64,000 nt of DNA, taken from assembly GCA_964057225.1 (NCBI GenBank), contig OZ059896.1, forward strand, positions 8,308,001-8,372,000, in the 5' to 3' direction. Within the stretch, counting starts at the first letter, position 1; the number at the start of each line of letters is the position of its first letter. Origin of the DNA: Auanema rhodensis. Its lineage: Eukaryota; Nematoda; Chromadorea; Rhabditida; Rhabditidae. Of this stretch, positions 1 through 13,330 are shown one piece after another. The position numbers were made by a program, and so were the translations under genes. The notes under the pieces were generated by a model that was given only the letters and a program-made list of their open reading frames with translations, did no database searches and was not told where the DNA came from.

Positions 1-61
1 TAATACTTTGATTTGTTATAGTTTCTTTCTACTTTATTTCCACGAATATTTAATTTTTTAT

Positions 62-80
62 TATATATATATATATATAT
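62..80. repeat. (TA)n microsatellite
   Basis: Uninterrupted alternating TA of about 19 nt near the left edge of the window. Confidence 0.9.
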
Positions 81-710
81 AGATAAATATATTAATTTTT
101 ATTTTCACTTCATTATTTTCATGAAGGAAAGAAAAAGCTAGTGACGATACGAATAAAATATTACCTAAGGCATAGACAAGAAGTCAAAGAAGAAGGGGAA
201 ACATCATTAACAAACCAATGGGAAAAGCTGTATTTAGTGCTGAAACGCTTATTCATCATGCTGAATAAAGGGAGTAAAAGAAAAAGAGAAAAAAGCGAGA
301 AACTGAGAAGAAAATGAGAGAAAACATAAAAGTAAGAGTAAAGTTAGAAAGTATGAGAGGGTGGGAAGAAGGTAATAGAGAGAAGGAAAAATTCGTCGTT
401 TTCTGTTGTTTTCTTTTTCTTTTCGCTCTATCTATCTTAACTATCTATATCTTTCTTCCTATTTTTCTTTGTTTCTCAGCAACTCTTTACGTATAAAAAG
501 TTTTTTTCCTTTGTGGATGTTCTCCTCCCATTCTCAGCTCATATGCATCTCCTTTTTTTTGCTTTTTGTCGCTTTTTGCTTGATTTCGAGTCATATTTTC
601 TATAACCATTTACTATTTTATTTTTTTTTCAATGAGCAGAAAACAAACCGATTTCACGTTTTCAACATTATGCACATCATTTCATAGTTCTGAAGCTCAA
701 ACTAGTTTAC

Positions 711-729
711 TATATATATATATATATAT
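711..729. repeat. (TA)n microsatellite
   Basis: Uninterrupted TA dinucleotide run of about 19 nt. Confidence 0.9.
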
Positions 730-1492
730 TTGTATCTAAACATTTTTATTCAATTCCATAACAAGTCAAAAATCTTCCAGACAGCTCAATTCGTGAAGAA
801 ATTTCGTTTACGAAATGTTATAGTCGTTTTTCCTGTATTAGAAGAAATAGGCAGCTTAATGCTCAAATTTTCTCATTTCTATAGAAAATTAAAGAAATAA
901 ATTTTTTTTATTGAATATAAAAGATTTCTTCTGTTCTTAGAAGCATAATTTGCTTCTATTGATGAATAATAAGTTTCAACAGGTTTGTGATATTAAACCT
1001 TTTGAGGAGACTATTCTAATATTTATCCTATCAAACATGCAAACTGTGTCTATATGCCATACTTTTTTTGTTGTTAAATTCATTTATTTTCTTTAATTTT
1101 TGTTTAATTTGGTTATATTTTCTTTCTTTTTCTCCTATAAAAAAAAGAACTGAAAGAAGAAACGTTGTGTTGGTATCTTAAAAATTTTCTGAGCAATTTC
1201 ATTGTTTTTTCTCGCCTCTCTTGCTGCGGTGCAGCACCACGTACACATACACATACATCTCTAGCCTCTTCTTCGGTTTCTTTGGATCATGATCATCATC
1301 TTCTCTTTCTATTATTTATTTCTACATCTATCAACTATCTCAATTACTTATAACCATCATCGTTTTTGACTTTGTTTTCATTACCTCAATAATTGCCGGA
1401 ATCGCATGAACTTGATGAAATGACTTGGAGTATTTGGGCTTGAATTTTGATTAATAACACAGCATATGTACATATACATGTGTTCAAATAGT

Positions 1493-1527
1493 TGTATGTA
1501 CATACATACATATATATATATATATAC
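1493..1527. repeat. TACATA/TATGTA run with (TA)n
   Basis: A 14-nt perfect palindrome TGTATGTACATACA at 1493-1506 runs into about 19 nt of TA repeats. The same TACATA/TATGTA vocabulary recurs throughout the intergenic DNA (for example near 2110-2155, 8075-8120, 22170-22330 and 32380-32430). Confidence 0.8.
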
Positions 1528-3556
1528 TATATAACTACTTACTTCTATCTACATATGTTTATATAAAAAAATATATTTTCTATTATTTACAACAAAAAAA
1601 AATTTTTTTTTTGATCTCTTATCATAATTATGCAAAATTCATCATTATAATAATATTTCTTTATATAGATTTTAAAATGTTTTGAACAGTTGCTTTATCA
1701 CATACAATAACTTTTTTTTATAATATATAAGTTTAATATTGAAAAGGAAATCAACTAATGATATGCATGTAAGTTTAAGAGGAATCATCTCAATCATCTC
1801 TTTTACTCATTTTATATGAAAAAATATAAAATTACAATGATGTCATGATTTAGTAGACTGAAATAAAAGCTTTGAGAAAGAAAACGATGTGTAGAATTAG
1901 TTGGCAAAAAAAAGGAAAAAAAGTAGTATTCATCTAGTAAACTTAGTTGAGATCTTTTAACTTGATTGTGTCGTATGAAGATTTTTTTTTGAATGAAATC
2001 AAAAAAAAAGAGAGGAAGAAGAAGAAAATCTGCACATTGTTATCAAATTCATATTCAAAGTAAATCTGGAATTGAAATCAATTAAATTGCTTTTTTCATT
2101 ATATGGCATGTATATGATGCGTAGATACATTCATATACACACAAATGTACATATGAATGCTTTTAGTATTTTCTTTATATTTACAATTGAGTTTCTTAAC
2201 ATTTATACGAAATCTCTTTAAAAAAAAAGGAAAGAAAAATATTTCTTTTATATATTCATCGATTTATATATCTATGTATATAGTTAAACATATTATTATA
2301 CTACTTTGTTCTATTATAGAAGCACATTTCATATCCACTCATGTCCGAAAATGAACATCTAAACTCTTGGGAAAAACGTTTGAAATGCTCAAGTCATTTG
2401 TCCTGAAAGCTAGTTTGCCCCCTTTTGCTTTAAAAAATAAAGAAAATGACATGGATCTAAGTCTATTCATCATCTTTGAGCATCTGGTAAAGAAAATGTG
2501 CTTCGGAAATATGCTAAAGATGGTTTTTTTAGTTTTTTTTAATGTTCGTTAGCTTATGAAGAAGAGCAAGGCTTCTAAAGGCTTCTGCTATTAGTTTGAT
2601 AGGCTTTAACAGGTTGAGAAACTATATTTCTGTAAAGATATATTATTGTGTTTTTGGCATATATTCTTTATAAATCCTTATAAAACAGATATTTTCATCT
2701 CTTTGCTAATCAACAATAAAAAAACGAAGAGAAAACGGTTTTGTATTAAATCTTTATTATCATTTTATCATTGATATTCAAAAATCTTTCCTTATATGTA
2801 TATATCGTTATACATATGTATATCCTTAGTATTTTAACATTATTTTCATATACTTAACCTCTCATTATTATCATTTACTATATGTGTTTGAATATTTTTT
2901 CTGTCTCTCGAGTATGATAGACTTTCATCACAACTGATACTTGATGTTGTTGTCGTCATCAGCATCAGCATCAGCCAAGTCTCGTCAACTAGATTCGACT
3001 CATTCATAATTCTTATGGCTGAGGCTTTTTCACATTTAGCTCCGACAACTTTATGAAAATCAATTTTTCTAATAATTATTTCTTTTTAAGATGTTTGACT
3101 TATGATCCAGTACAATGATATGTCCTTGTATCTGTTTCTCTTCATATTTCATTATAAATTTATTTTGTCGCTTCTTTTATTTCACTTTTTAGTGTTTTTT
3201 CTTTATACTTTAGCTTTCAAAATTTGTAGAAAGCATAGTAAATTTGAATCTTTTTTTGTTGTTTTTACCTGTTTGAATACAAAGAAAAAGAAACGAAGAA
3301 AAAGCCGTAGATGGTATCGTGAGATGAATATGAGTGAGAGGTTAAGCTAAAAGTTGAAGTTTTGTTTAAACTTGCCATAAACTTGAACTCTATACTGTAA
3401 GCACAACAGTTGTTTGTGTTAATCTTTTTTCGGAATTCTATTGCCTGTTCAATATCATAATAATCCTTAAAAGTTTCACGAGAACGGTTTATTCGAAGAA
3501 AAAAAAACTTGAAAGATAATTTATGCTGATATTTACTTTGTTTCGTATTTTTTCTT

Positions 3557-3564
3557 TGACGTCA
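3557..3564. promoter_or_regulatory. Perfect CRE-like octamer TGACGTCA
   Basis: Perfect palindromic CREB/ATF consensus. It lies in gene-free DNA about 7.8 kb upstream of the first GPCR start. Function is inferred only from the motif. Confidence 0.35.
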
Positions 3565-4893
3565 ACTTTTCTTTTTCTTTTTTTTCTTTCTTATTCATTT
3601 ACTTTAGTAAATAGTTTGCTCGCTTTGTTTTCTACTTACCACGAAATCTTATCGGTTCATCTTCAAGCAAAATGTGTATAGCTTATTGCAGACGATTGCA
3701 GGCTTTTAGAATTATATATAAGTTATTTATATTTTAATTTCTGAACATCGTATTCGGTGAATTAAAAGAAAACAATGAGAACACTCAAGCTGAAATATTG
3801 AACAGCTTTTTCAAACTTTACCGATGACGATATATGAAATAGCAAATTTGAATTTAATTCAATATAATATATTTCGCTTTGTTAATAATCAATGAATTTT
3901 AGGCCGAAAATCGTTTGAAATTTGGAATACAATTTGAAAAAAATAAAAAATATTTCTGGAAATGAAATCACAGAGCGAATTTCGTTTCTTTAATATTCTT
4001 GAGCAAAAATATAGAAAAACGTTTCATTCAATTTTCTATATGAAGGTCGTTACAAAAAAAAATTGACATGTTTTTATTGACATCTTAACAGAAAAATTGA
4101 TAAAAAATAACATTAAGCTTGAACAACTTTATTAAACATATCTTATTTTCATGAAGCTACTTCAATTGATATTTTTGACTTATTTGACATGCAAAATTAG
4201 ATAAAAAGCTGTGGAAAATAATGAAAATTCGGGATCGAAACATAACATGAAAAAGGAAAACTTTTCCTTTTCATTATATTTTCTAGATTTTGTATTGTTA
4301 TAGTATTGAATACTCATTAGATCCGTTATGCTTACTTTCTTATTATCAAATTAAAGTCATGTGTATTATATATGTGATGAATGCACTTGAGCTGAATACG
4401 TAAGCATATGAAAAGCCGGAATGTACTTTTCGATTAGTCTATTCCTTATATAGTTAATTACATAACCTGACTTTATAAAACAATTATTGTGAGCCAAGTA
4501 AGAGAAGTATTTAATTTAATTCAAATAGTTCTCTAGTTTTTGCTCTCACTCTCTCTCTACCTCTCTATATCTTCATATATACCTCTCTTCGTATATATTC
4601 TATCTCATTTCCTTTCTTTCTTCTTCAGTTCTGCTTCTACTTAACACACAGGAATATACTAACAGACTAACTCATGAACTAACTAACACTCGCAACTTAT
4701 ATAGTCATTGCTTTCCTCTAAGCTATCTTTCTCAATCTCATCTCCATGTCTATCACCCCTTCCCTACCCCTTTGTTTCTATTCTATATCTAATTTTTCTC
4801 CCGTTTTTTATCTATTTCTCTTTTTATTCTTAAATTCCAGCTTATTTTATTGTTTCTTTCTTCTCAATCTCCCTATTTCTTTTTCCATATATG

Positions 4894-4894
<1 letters not shown>

Positions 4895-4948
<54 letters not shown>
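4895..4948. repeat. (CT)n microsatellite
   Basis: About 54 nt of uninterrupted CT/TC, set in a longer pyrimidine-rich strand from about 4530 to 5150. It accounts for the serine/leucine-rich open frames seen here, which are not genes. Confidence 0.95.
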
Positions 4949-4950
<2 letters not shown>

Positions 4951-5877
4951 GTCTTTTCGTACTTCAACCACCCATATTATTCACATTTATCTTTTCCTCT
5001 GGATACATATATTGTATTATACGTTATTTTTCTCTATACAAGTATATTTCATTGCTTTTACTCTTCAATCATTATTTTCTCTAATTCTCTGTATTACATC
5101 ATTAATAAATTTACTATTTCTCTTTATCTTCCAACTTCATACTGACCTATAAGTTTCTGGAGAGTTCTCTATATCAGACATGTTATTCTTAATTAGTTTT
5201 TTTAAAAATTAATAATTTTATCAATTAATTATGTTGCTTTTTTCTAATTGTCGTAATTCTATATAATAGAACTTGTCAAAGCAAAAATTAAAAAAATATA
5301 TATTTTCTTCATATCTTCTTTTTTTTTTTAAATTTTACATTTTTTTCTCGAAGCCTTTTTTTATATTTAATAAAACAATTCATAGTTGGATATGTACATG
5401 TGTAATTTATAGCTAAAACAGCAATAAAATGAAATGGAAAATACCAAGTTTTCTTTTCTCAAATTTTAACAATTTATTTTTTTGTCTTTCATTTATTATA
5501 TTACTACTATTGATGAACTTACTCAAACTACTGTTGATCAGTCTCTATCTAGAAATTGAAAATTGTTTCAAATACTTCATGTTATATGTTTCTCCTTCAA
5601 ATTTTAAGGACATATAATTATCAAAAGTTTATTTTTCTTTCTTATCAACTACATACACATACATACTTACTTACATATCCATGATTAAACCAAACTAAAT
5701 AAGAAAAATACAAATTTGCTACTAAATAACTGTCCTTTAACTTTGTTCTACACAAGCTATAGAGTAAGAATATTTGAAATTCCAAGTGATTTTCTTATTC
5801 AACCGCTTTGAGCTACAAATGAACTTTTTGTTTACAAATGTTTAAAGAAAAAATTACTTTTCGAAATATTTGATGAA

Positions 5878-5911
5878 TATATATATAGATATATATATAT
5901 ATATATATATG
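5878..5911. repeat. (TA)n microsatellite
   Basis: TA repeat interrupted by a single GATA. Confidence 0.9.
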
Positions 5912-6454
5912 TGCTTGCTTTGATAAAAAAAACACAGAAAACGCTCAGGAGTTGATAGAATGAAGGATAGCAGAGAGAATGAGATTTGAGATTTGAGATG
6001 CAAGCTTTAGAAAATCCTATTTCTTCTCTTTTTCTCACATTCTATTTCTGGAGTAAAAGTACAAAAACAGCTTCACCTCTCCTATCTTTTTCTGTTGTTC
6101 TATACTCTCCCATTCATTCATCTTTTTGACTATACTTCATATTTTAGTCTCTCGTTTGGTACATATGACGTACATACTTTTGCAAAATTAACGTGTAAGT
6201 TCAGGACTGAACATTTCTTTTACAAGCCCACTAGATGGTTGAGCACATCTTGTGCTATATCTTTACTGGTTCTTATCGTTCATGTACTTTTTTTTGCATT
6301 TTTATGCATCCCAAGCCATTTTGACTCATTCTATCCCTTGGTATAGTCTAGTTGCTACCGGTGCTATACATATAACTGCAATTTATCTATTCATGTTATG
6401 TCTTTATATTCCTATTTATATCATTTTAATATAGTTAAAGTTAATTCTAAACAG

Positions 6455-6456
<2 letters not shown>

Positions 6457-6495
<39 letters not shown>

Positions 6496-6525
6496 AATTT
6501 AAAAAAAAAATATATATATATATAC
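6457..6525. repeat. Compound (TA)n / A-rich repeat
   Basis: Two TA tracts separated by GTATATATATATAAATTT and a run of A; the whole is self-complementary and could fold into a long AT hairpin. Confidence 0.85.
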
Positions 6526-8379
6526 ATGCTCTATCTAATCTCATCTACATCAACTTTGATCTATATTATCTTCAATATTTGATGCTTTCAGTGCTTTGGG
6601 GCAGTTGTCATCATAGGCAGTTTCTTCAGCTTTTCTCTTTATTCTTGAAATACTTTGAAAACAAATCGGTTTTTCTCGCTAAACGAGTAAGAACAGATTC
6701 AGTCACCATACTAAAAGCTCAGCGTCAGATGAGTAACAAATACGTATTTTTCTTCTTTTCTTTATCTTACTCAGCTTCTTCTACATCTTTTTCTTTTCTT
6801 TTTTTTATTTCTTGACAAGACGACACAAGAAAGACAAAAAAGTTAAAACTAGTTAACAGAATCTATCCTTTTCTTTTGAAATGAAATGAAATAGAAAGAT
6901 AAAACCATTTCTATTCTAAACATCTTCTTTATTATCTGGAGTTACTTCAGTTATATTATGGAATATGCTTAATTATATTCATTTTTCATTGAAATCTTGC
7001 ACTTTCTTTTACTTTCGGCATATTTATCATTGGTTTTCATCATTTCTGCCTTCATTTATGCTGCATTTCTATTTCCGACAATATATTCCAGGAAAATTGA
7101 CATCAATACTTGTTGACAATCATTAAATCTTTTCATTTATCTTATAAATTCATTTATATTTTTTGCTTTGAATTTGTTAGTATTGTTTGTTTTCCATCTT
7201 CATTTCTACGAATTAGACTAACTTATCTTCAGCACTTTTCAGGTTTCTTGCAAGATATTCTCATCTAAAACTGAAAGATAATCATCTTTACTTCAAGTTG
7301 TCTATCACATCACTTGAATACACCAGAAAATGGTCTGCACGGAAGAGGAATTTTACTATAAGTTCGTTTTTACCTTTAATATTTTTCTTTTTATTCAAAT
7401 AATAAACTTGAACTTTATTTTTATTTTTCTAACATCTCAATTGAGAATAGTGTATTTGAAACATTTTTTGCAGTTTAATGAAACTTTAAAAACTTAACAA
7501 TTATATTTGCACGATCTATAAACAAATTTTGGAATATCAAGCTATTGGCAAGCTATTTAAAAGTTTATTTCAAACTTGAACTCATACTACTCCTTTTAGT
7601 TTTTGAGCATTATTCGATAGTTTAAACTTAAATTAAATTGTTTATCATAACATTCACAGCTCAAAAGATGGTGTCCGTTTCTAAATTTTTTGGCCATTTT
7701 GTTTTTCTTTTGCCAAAATCTTATTTTTGAAGTTAACGTTTTGAAATCTTTCAACTCACCTTTGTGAGAAAAGTTCATTGTTTTCTGAACTATAGAGAGA
7801 TCGTCTTATAGATATTATCGTCTAGACGTGTCTGAGAAAAAAAAAGAAAATAGAAAAGCTTAAAAGAATAAGAAAAAAGTTTGAAAATTTTTAGGTTGTT
7901 TTCATTATTTTCCGGACCCAAAAAAGGTTCATATTGCAAAAAAAAAAATATTTTTAATTTAGCTTCGAAAGCAAGAAAACACTGATTGTCTAACTTCAGG
8001 GAAAAGCATTAGAGTTTTATTAAATATATGCTATAAAACATTATATATTAACTATATATAAATATAAATATATAACATATGTATTTAGATATATGTATGT
8101 ATGTATGCATGTACATAAACTAGAGGGACATTCCCATTTTTAGAGTCCATGACTAAAATAAATTTAGAGAAGAACTTAAAATCCTAGCAGTGTATTATTC
8201 ATTGCGCTATTCAAAAGTGAAACTTTTTAATTTGAAAGTTTCATGTTCGAAATTTCGTTTGTTTATATCTATTTTGCCACAAGCTGCCTCTCTATATCCC
8301 TGATATTTTAACAAAATTCTCTCTTCTATTCTCTCTTTTACGTGTCAGTAAAAGGATTTGTATGGAAAAAAGTTCAAAT

Positions 8380-8381
<2 letters not shown>

Positions 8382-8413
<32 letters not shown>
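8382..8413. repeat. (TA)n microsatellite
   Basis: About 32 nt of uninterrupted TA. Confidence 0.9.
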
Positions 8414-8416
<3 letters not shown>

Positions 8417-9120
8417 GTTTCAAGAAATTATTTGAAAATATGCTTTTCATTGAAAACATAGAGATATGAAGTACTAAGCTTTTAAACTTACTTGGCAACA
8501 AGTGAAATGTTTTAAGTGAAAATTGAAAAAAAAAAAGAAGATGAACCCACCAAGAAAAGCATTGATTAGAAAACTAAAACTTAAACAAAAAAGTTTTTTT
8601 TTCAAATTTAATTGAACAATAATAATATTAGAAGGATATAATGTTATCTGAATAATTATTATATCTACTCTCATCCTATTATATTTGGTTTAATCGCAAT
8701 ATTTCATCTTTTTTTTGCATATTCAATGAAGGGTACTATTAATTTTTTATCCAATCAGAAAGTTAAGAAACTTTTTCTAATCATATCATTTCTTTGAATA
8801 ATTATTATCTATAAATCTAAAAATGCGTAAAATAATAATATAATAGTTAATTCATAAAGTACATAAATGCATGTAGTCAATTCGTCTTTTTCTCATTTAG
8901 TATAGTTATGTAATTGAGTTTGTTCATGATTTTTCGATTAAAATTCTAAAATATTCCTATTTTTTTGTTTCTTTAATCACTTTTCAAAAAGTTTTCATCA
9001 TAAAGAAGTAAATTGAAAAAGCATATGATATTCCGATCTATATATCTCTCTCACTTTCATTCAGTTAAGTAGCCCTTAACAATTCAAAAATGTCTCCAGA
9101 AAATTGAGAAATCATCTGTA

Positions 9121-9128
9121 TGACGTCA
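9121..9128. promoter_or_regulatory. Perfect CRE-like octamer TGACGTCA
   Basis: Perfect palindromic CREB/ATF consensus 2.26 kb upstream of the start codon of the first GPCR. Its identity rests on the motif alone. Confidence 0.4.
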
Positions 9129-9161
9129 GTCTTTTTTGTTTTTCTATTTATGCACATATTA

Positions 9162-9209
9162 TACATACATATATATATATAAATATATTTATACGTACAT
9201 ATGTATGTA
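9162..9209. repeat. Inverted repeat, 11-bp arms, 26-nt spacer
   Basis: Left arm TACATACATAT at 9162-9172 pairs perfectly with ATATGTATGTA at 9199-9209. The spacer is itself AT-alternating. It lies 34 nt after the TGACGTCA octamer at 9121. It may simply be a by-product of the local TACATA repeat content. Confidence 0.6.
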
Positions 9210-11369
9210 TGTCCATTTTTGAATATTTTAGATATATTTTTAAAAAATTATTTATTTAATTTTTACAAATTCTTTTTTTTTATTAAATATTTATATTATA
9301 AAATATTATAGTTAAGTATCTGAACAACATTTTTGAAATTTTAAATATCAATTTTAATTGATGAGCTGTAAAAATTATTTGTTTTTGTTTTTACAAAGAA
9401 AAAATAATGAAAATAAAGTTATATTTTGGAAAGGTTATGAGACCTCAATGACGTTTTGTATACTTTTAGTATAATATTAGTAAATATTTTATAGAAAGTT
9501 CAATAATAATTCTAAAAAAATTAAAAATATGAATATATCAATTAAATAAATTAAACCTCAATTTCTTTACTTATTATGATATATCTACATACTTGTACCC
9601 CTCACACATTTTATGTTTCTTCTTCTCTTATCAAGGCTTTGCTTTGAAACTTTGGAAAATTTTCCAACTCAATATTTCTTCATTCACTTCAAACTTTGAT
9701 CTGATTAGAAGAATTAAATCTATATCTAAACCTATTTCATATCAAATTTCAGTTTGAATTAAATTAAAATTCGATAAATTAAAAGATTTGTTATATACCA
9801 TATCATAAGCAAAATAAGATCAACAAGCTAATATTTTGAATTATTTCATATTTTCATTTCTTTCGAATATCATTCCATTTTTATTTGAAACGATATTCAA
9901 GAATATAATAAATTCACACATATGAAAATCTAACAAACCCTCAAAAACAAGAAGAATGTCTAAAGAGGTGTGGATGATATAGTAGCAGTAAACGCCACGA
10001 GGCCGAGTTGTGGCAGAAAAAAAAGAGAATAATGATTTTTATTTATTTATTTTATTTTTCATCAGCATTTTTTTTCATTTAGTTTTCTTTTTTTTTCTTT
10101 TTATTTGAAATAATCCCAGATTTTAAATAGGATATATTGGTGCTAACTACTTGTTTAAACGATTGTTCTAAGTAGTTTCACTCAAAAGTGGAAAAGGCTT
10201 GCTATGTTATGGACCTCTTCACCCTCAGTTCTTAGAAACTTTCAGTAAGCAACAATCATGCTCTCTTTTGAAGTTAGCTTGATGTAATAGGTTCTATACC
10301 TCATGTAGCAAGAAGGGGGGTGGGGGTACCACTGGAAGTAAAATGTAAAAGTAAAAGGAAACGAAAAACTCTCCAATGTCCTTCCATTTCCTCGGACTTT
10401 TGCCACTAGTTTTCATCGTTCAAGACACATATTCAAAGAATTTTCTAGAAACCATTGACTAAGATTAAGCTTTTAGTCAACGTATTCAGGACTTAGAAGA
10501 CATACACGGACATTTTAAATTTTTTTTTGTGAATTCTTTGTTTGATATCATCTTCAATATTCCATTACTCTTAAACTCTTTGCTCTTTTTTAGAAACAAT
10601 TTTTTATCCATTTTAGTCGCATTGTTCTTCCTCATTTCTTGATGATTATTTAAGAGAGAAACTGAAAAAAAGAAAAGAAGAAAACCAAGAAATGCATAAA
10701 ATGAATTGTTTTTGATAATGGGGTTCAAAGTGAAATTAAAACTTAAATCTTTAAGCTGTATTCTTTTCATATAAGCTATAATAAACTTTAATTTTTAGTT
10801 TATATTAAATTAAATTTGAATAATAAGAAAGAAATGATTATACATAAAACTAAGAGAAATAAATGATGAAGCAAACTTGAGAGAATATGAGGGGGGGGGG
10901 ACGAAAAGCGGCAAAAATGACTGTTGTTTGATTATAGACTAGTTAGTTACATCATCACATATCACACTCATAGCAAATTTATTCAATAAATGCCTAGTTA
11001 TATTGTGTTGCTTATGCTTTCAACTACTAGACATCCATCTATTTCACTTTATTTTCAAGTTCCGAGTTAAATTCTGACAGCATTTATCACATTTTCTATT
11101 TTTTTTCTCTTTCTTTTGATCTTATCGAACTGAGTGTTTGTTAAATTTTGAGAAAAATCCATATAGTTATGTGTATAGTATGTACACATAGTTAAACATT
11201 ATACAATAATATATACTATATGTATATAATATTATAATAATTAATTTTTTTTATACTCATTTTTTATTATTTTCTCTTATAGTAAATAAATCTAATTCAC
11301 CTATCGAATCGTATCAAAACCAGTTTGGTTTTGAAAATGTTTGTTTTAATTTAATTTATTTCTTTTTCC

Positions 11370-11377
11370 TATTTAAG
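11370..11377 (+). other. Possible trans-splice acceptor before first GPCR
   Basis: A T-rich stretch ends in TATTTAAG, with the ATG at 11383 five bases further on. No upstream coding exon joins in frame, so this is either a spliced-leader acceptor or the end of a 5' UTR intron. Confidence 0.4.
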
Positions 11378-11382
11378 TATAA

Positions 11383-13330
11383 ATGAAAAAGGAATATTCA
11401 TCTATATCAATAGCATCTGAAGATCTAGCTATTTGGTTAAATTCTTTAAGGTAAGAAATTACAGAAAATATACTAATTATATACATATAAACACGGTATT
11501 ATCTTAAAAATATAATTAATATAATTAAAAATAATTTTTATTCGTTATATTTATTACAATTTAATGATAATATATCATATATTTCAGTTGTGTTCTTGTC
11601 GTATATGTGGAGCCAATACTTTGCTCAATCGGCTTTCTTCTGAATTGCGCATGCATAGCCGTGTTTCTCAGGTATTTCTTGAATTTTTTTTTCATGTTTT
11701 ACCTCTTCCTAATTTAAGCGTTTCCTCACATGGATATTTTCGTAAAACATCTTTACTTACATACCTTGTCGCTTTATCAGCTTGCAATGCTATTCAACTA
11801 CTTTTCTCCGTTTTTGTTATTGTTCTACCAGCTATGGAGCAGGTTGTTTCAACATATTTTTCATTATTTTTCTCATTAATTATCAAAAAAATGATTTTTT
11901 TCTTTAAAAATAAAATAATTCACATAATTTATAAACTTGTATTTCAGTTTATTGGTGAAGAACATGCCGAGAAAGCAACTAATTTGAGAAGCATAAATTC
12001 CAAAACAGTTCGATTAGGATATCCATTGCTATTAGCAGCGAATTATTCAGCCATATGGTTATTGGCTTTAACTTGTGCTCAAAGATATCAGGTATATAAG
12101 CTTTTTTTTTATTTTTAACACTGAATTTTTTATCAGAAAATTTAAAATTTATTTGAATTTTTTTTTGGAATTTTTAAAGCTAAAATATATATTTTTGAAA
12201 CTATGTGTATAAAAATTTTATACATATACTATGTCTCTAGTATATAATAATGTCTTATTAAACTTTGTTTTTATTTTTCTTCATAAAAAAACTTTATTTT
12301 AGGCTATATGTCATCCATCGAATCCTTGGAAAATGCGCCTGAGTTGTGTACGTCGAAGCAAAGCAGCAGTTACTTTTGTGGTTACAGTTGCTATAGGTTA
12401 GCTAATAAAATCCATATAAACATAGATGTATATTTAATATATATTAAACTTAAATATTAAACTTATATATTTATGTTAAGTTCATAATAATTTATATTTT
12501 GAACTTTTAGCTTTAAATATTATACGATTTTGGGAATTAGAATGGACAGATGAACAAGGAATTGTTGTAAACTCAAAATTACGGTATATTTTCAAATAAT
12601 ATTTATTTATATATTATTTATAAACTTGTTCCAGTGATCATATTTTATATAAAATAATCCAAGAAGGACTCGTATATGGAGTTATTGTTTATGGTTTGCC
12701 CATCTGTTTACTGATCTGGCTCAATAAGAACATCATTCAACTTATTCATTCAGAACAGGTAAAATAACAAAAATATTTATAAATTATTTTTAAAATTCTA
12801 TTTAAGATTCATGTACAACCTTCACGAAGATCAGCTGAATATCGTACAGCATTAATGACTGTTTGTGTATTTGTTGTCTTCTTCTTATGTACAACATTAT
12901 CAGCGTCGATTCGATTATTTATGTAAGTTATAATTGTTTTTTTAAAGTTTAAATCAAGTTTAAAAACATATAATTATATAAAAATTATATTTTATAATTA
13001 TTTAAATTGGAAAAATATTTTCAAATATTTTAAGGATCGTTGCTGGAGAAGTTGTTGATGCTGTTGATCTTGTATGGCTTGTTGATTTATCAAATTTGTT
13101 AATGAATATTAATGCTCTTATAACACCAATCATATGCTTTGTCTTTACAAGAGGATTTAAGGTTTCTAAATTATATAATATAATTACAAATAAATAATAA
13201 TAATTCATTTCAGGATTTATTCTTTGTCATTCGCTTTGCTCCAAAATTATCAATAGAAAAGGTCGATTATTTCCATGTTCCATCACAACATCAAATGCTA
13301 TCAGCTGAATATAGAAGCGATATAATTTGA
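11383..13330 (+). CDS. FMRFamide-receptor-like peptide GPCR (class A, 7TM)
   Basis: Ten exons give a complete 356-residue receptor: 11383-11450, 11588-11671, 11719-11842, 11948-12091, 12303-12396, 12511-12583, 12635-12758, 12807-12922, 13035-13161, 13214-13330. All junctions are GT-AG and keep frame. The product is a plasma-membrane receptor, probably for an RFamide-type neuropeptide (inferred from family resemblance). TM1 is near residues 24-51, TM2 62-86, TM3 119-139, TM4 158-180, TM5 207-228, TM6 250-275, TM7 285-314. TM3 ends in QRYQAICHP, so the E/DRY arginine is kept with Gln before it. ECL2 starts with RFWELEW, typical of this family. The usual TM3 and ECL2 cysteines are missing, and TM7 has TPIICF rather than NPxxY. 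The N-terminus is short, without N-glycosylation sequons. The ATG is five bases downstream of an acceptor-like TATTTAAG ending at 11377, which may be a trans-splice site. The ligand is unknown. Confidence 0.82.

Larger units (their letters stand above)
1..11382. other. Gene-free AT-rich region upstream of first GPCR
   Basis: I see no exon chain in this stretch. Open frames are short and translate to F/L/S/Y/I/K-rich peptides, as expected from T-rich or A-rich DNA. It holds several (TA)n tracts, a long (CT)n tract at 4895-4948, many TACATA/TATGTA runs, and perfect TGACGTCA octamers at 3557-3564 and 9121-9128. The part nearest 11383 presumably contains the promoter of the first GPCR gene, but no core element could be assigned. 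Confidence 0.6.

Noticed and set aside
4746-5152. Three overlapping open frames of 84-112 codons
   Set aside because: They arise from the (CT)n tract and its pyrimidine-rich flanks (Ser-Leu repeats); no domain, no splice context.
11564-12118. Continuous 184-codon frame read as one exon
   Set aside because: It runs through two introns (11672-11718 and 11843-11947) and uses the wrong frame for TM1. The spliced model gives a proper seven-helix receptor.
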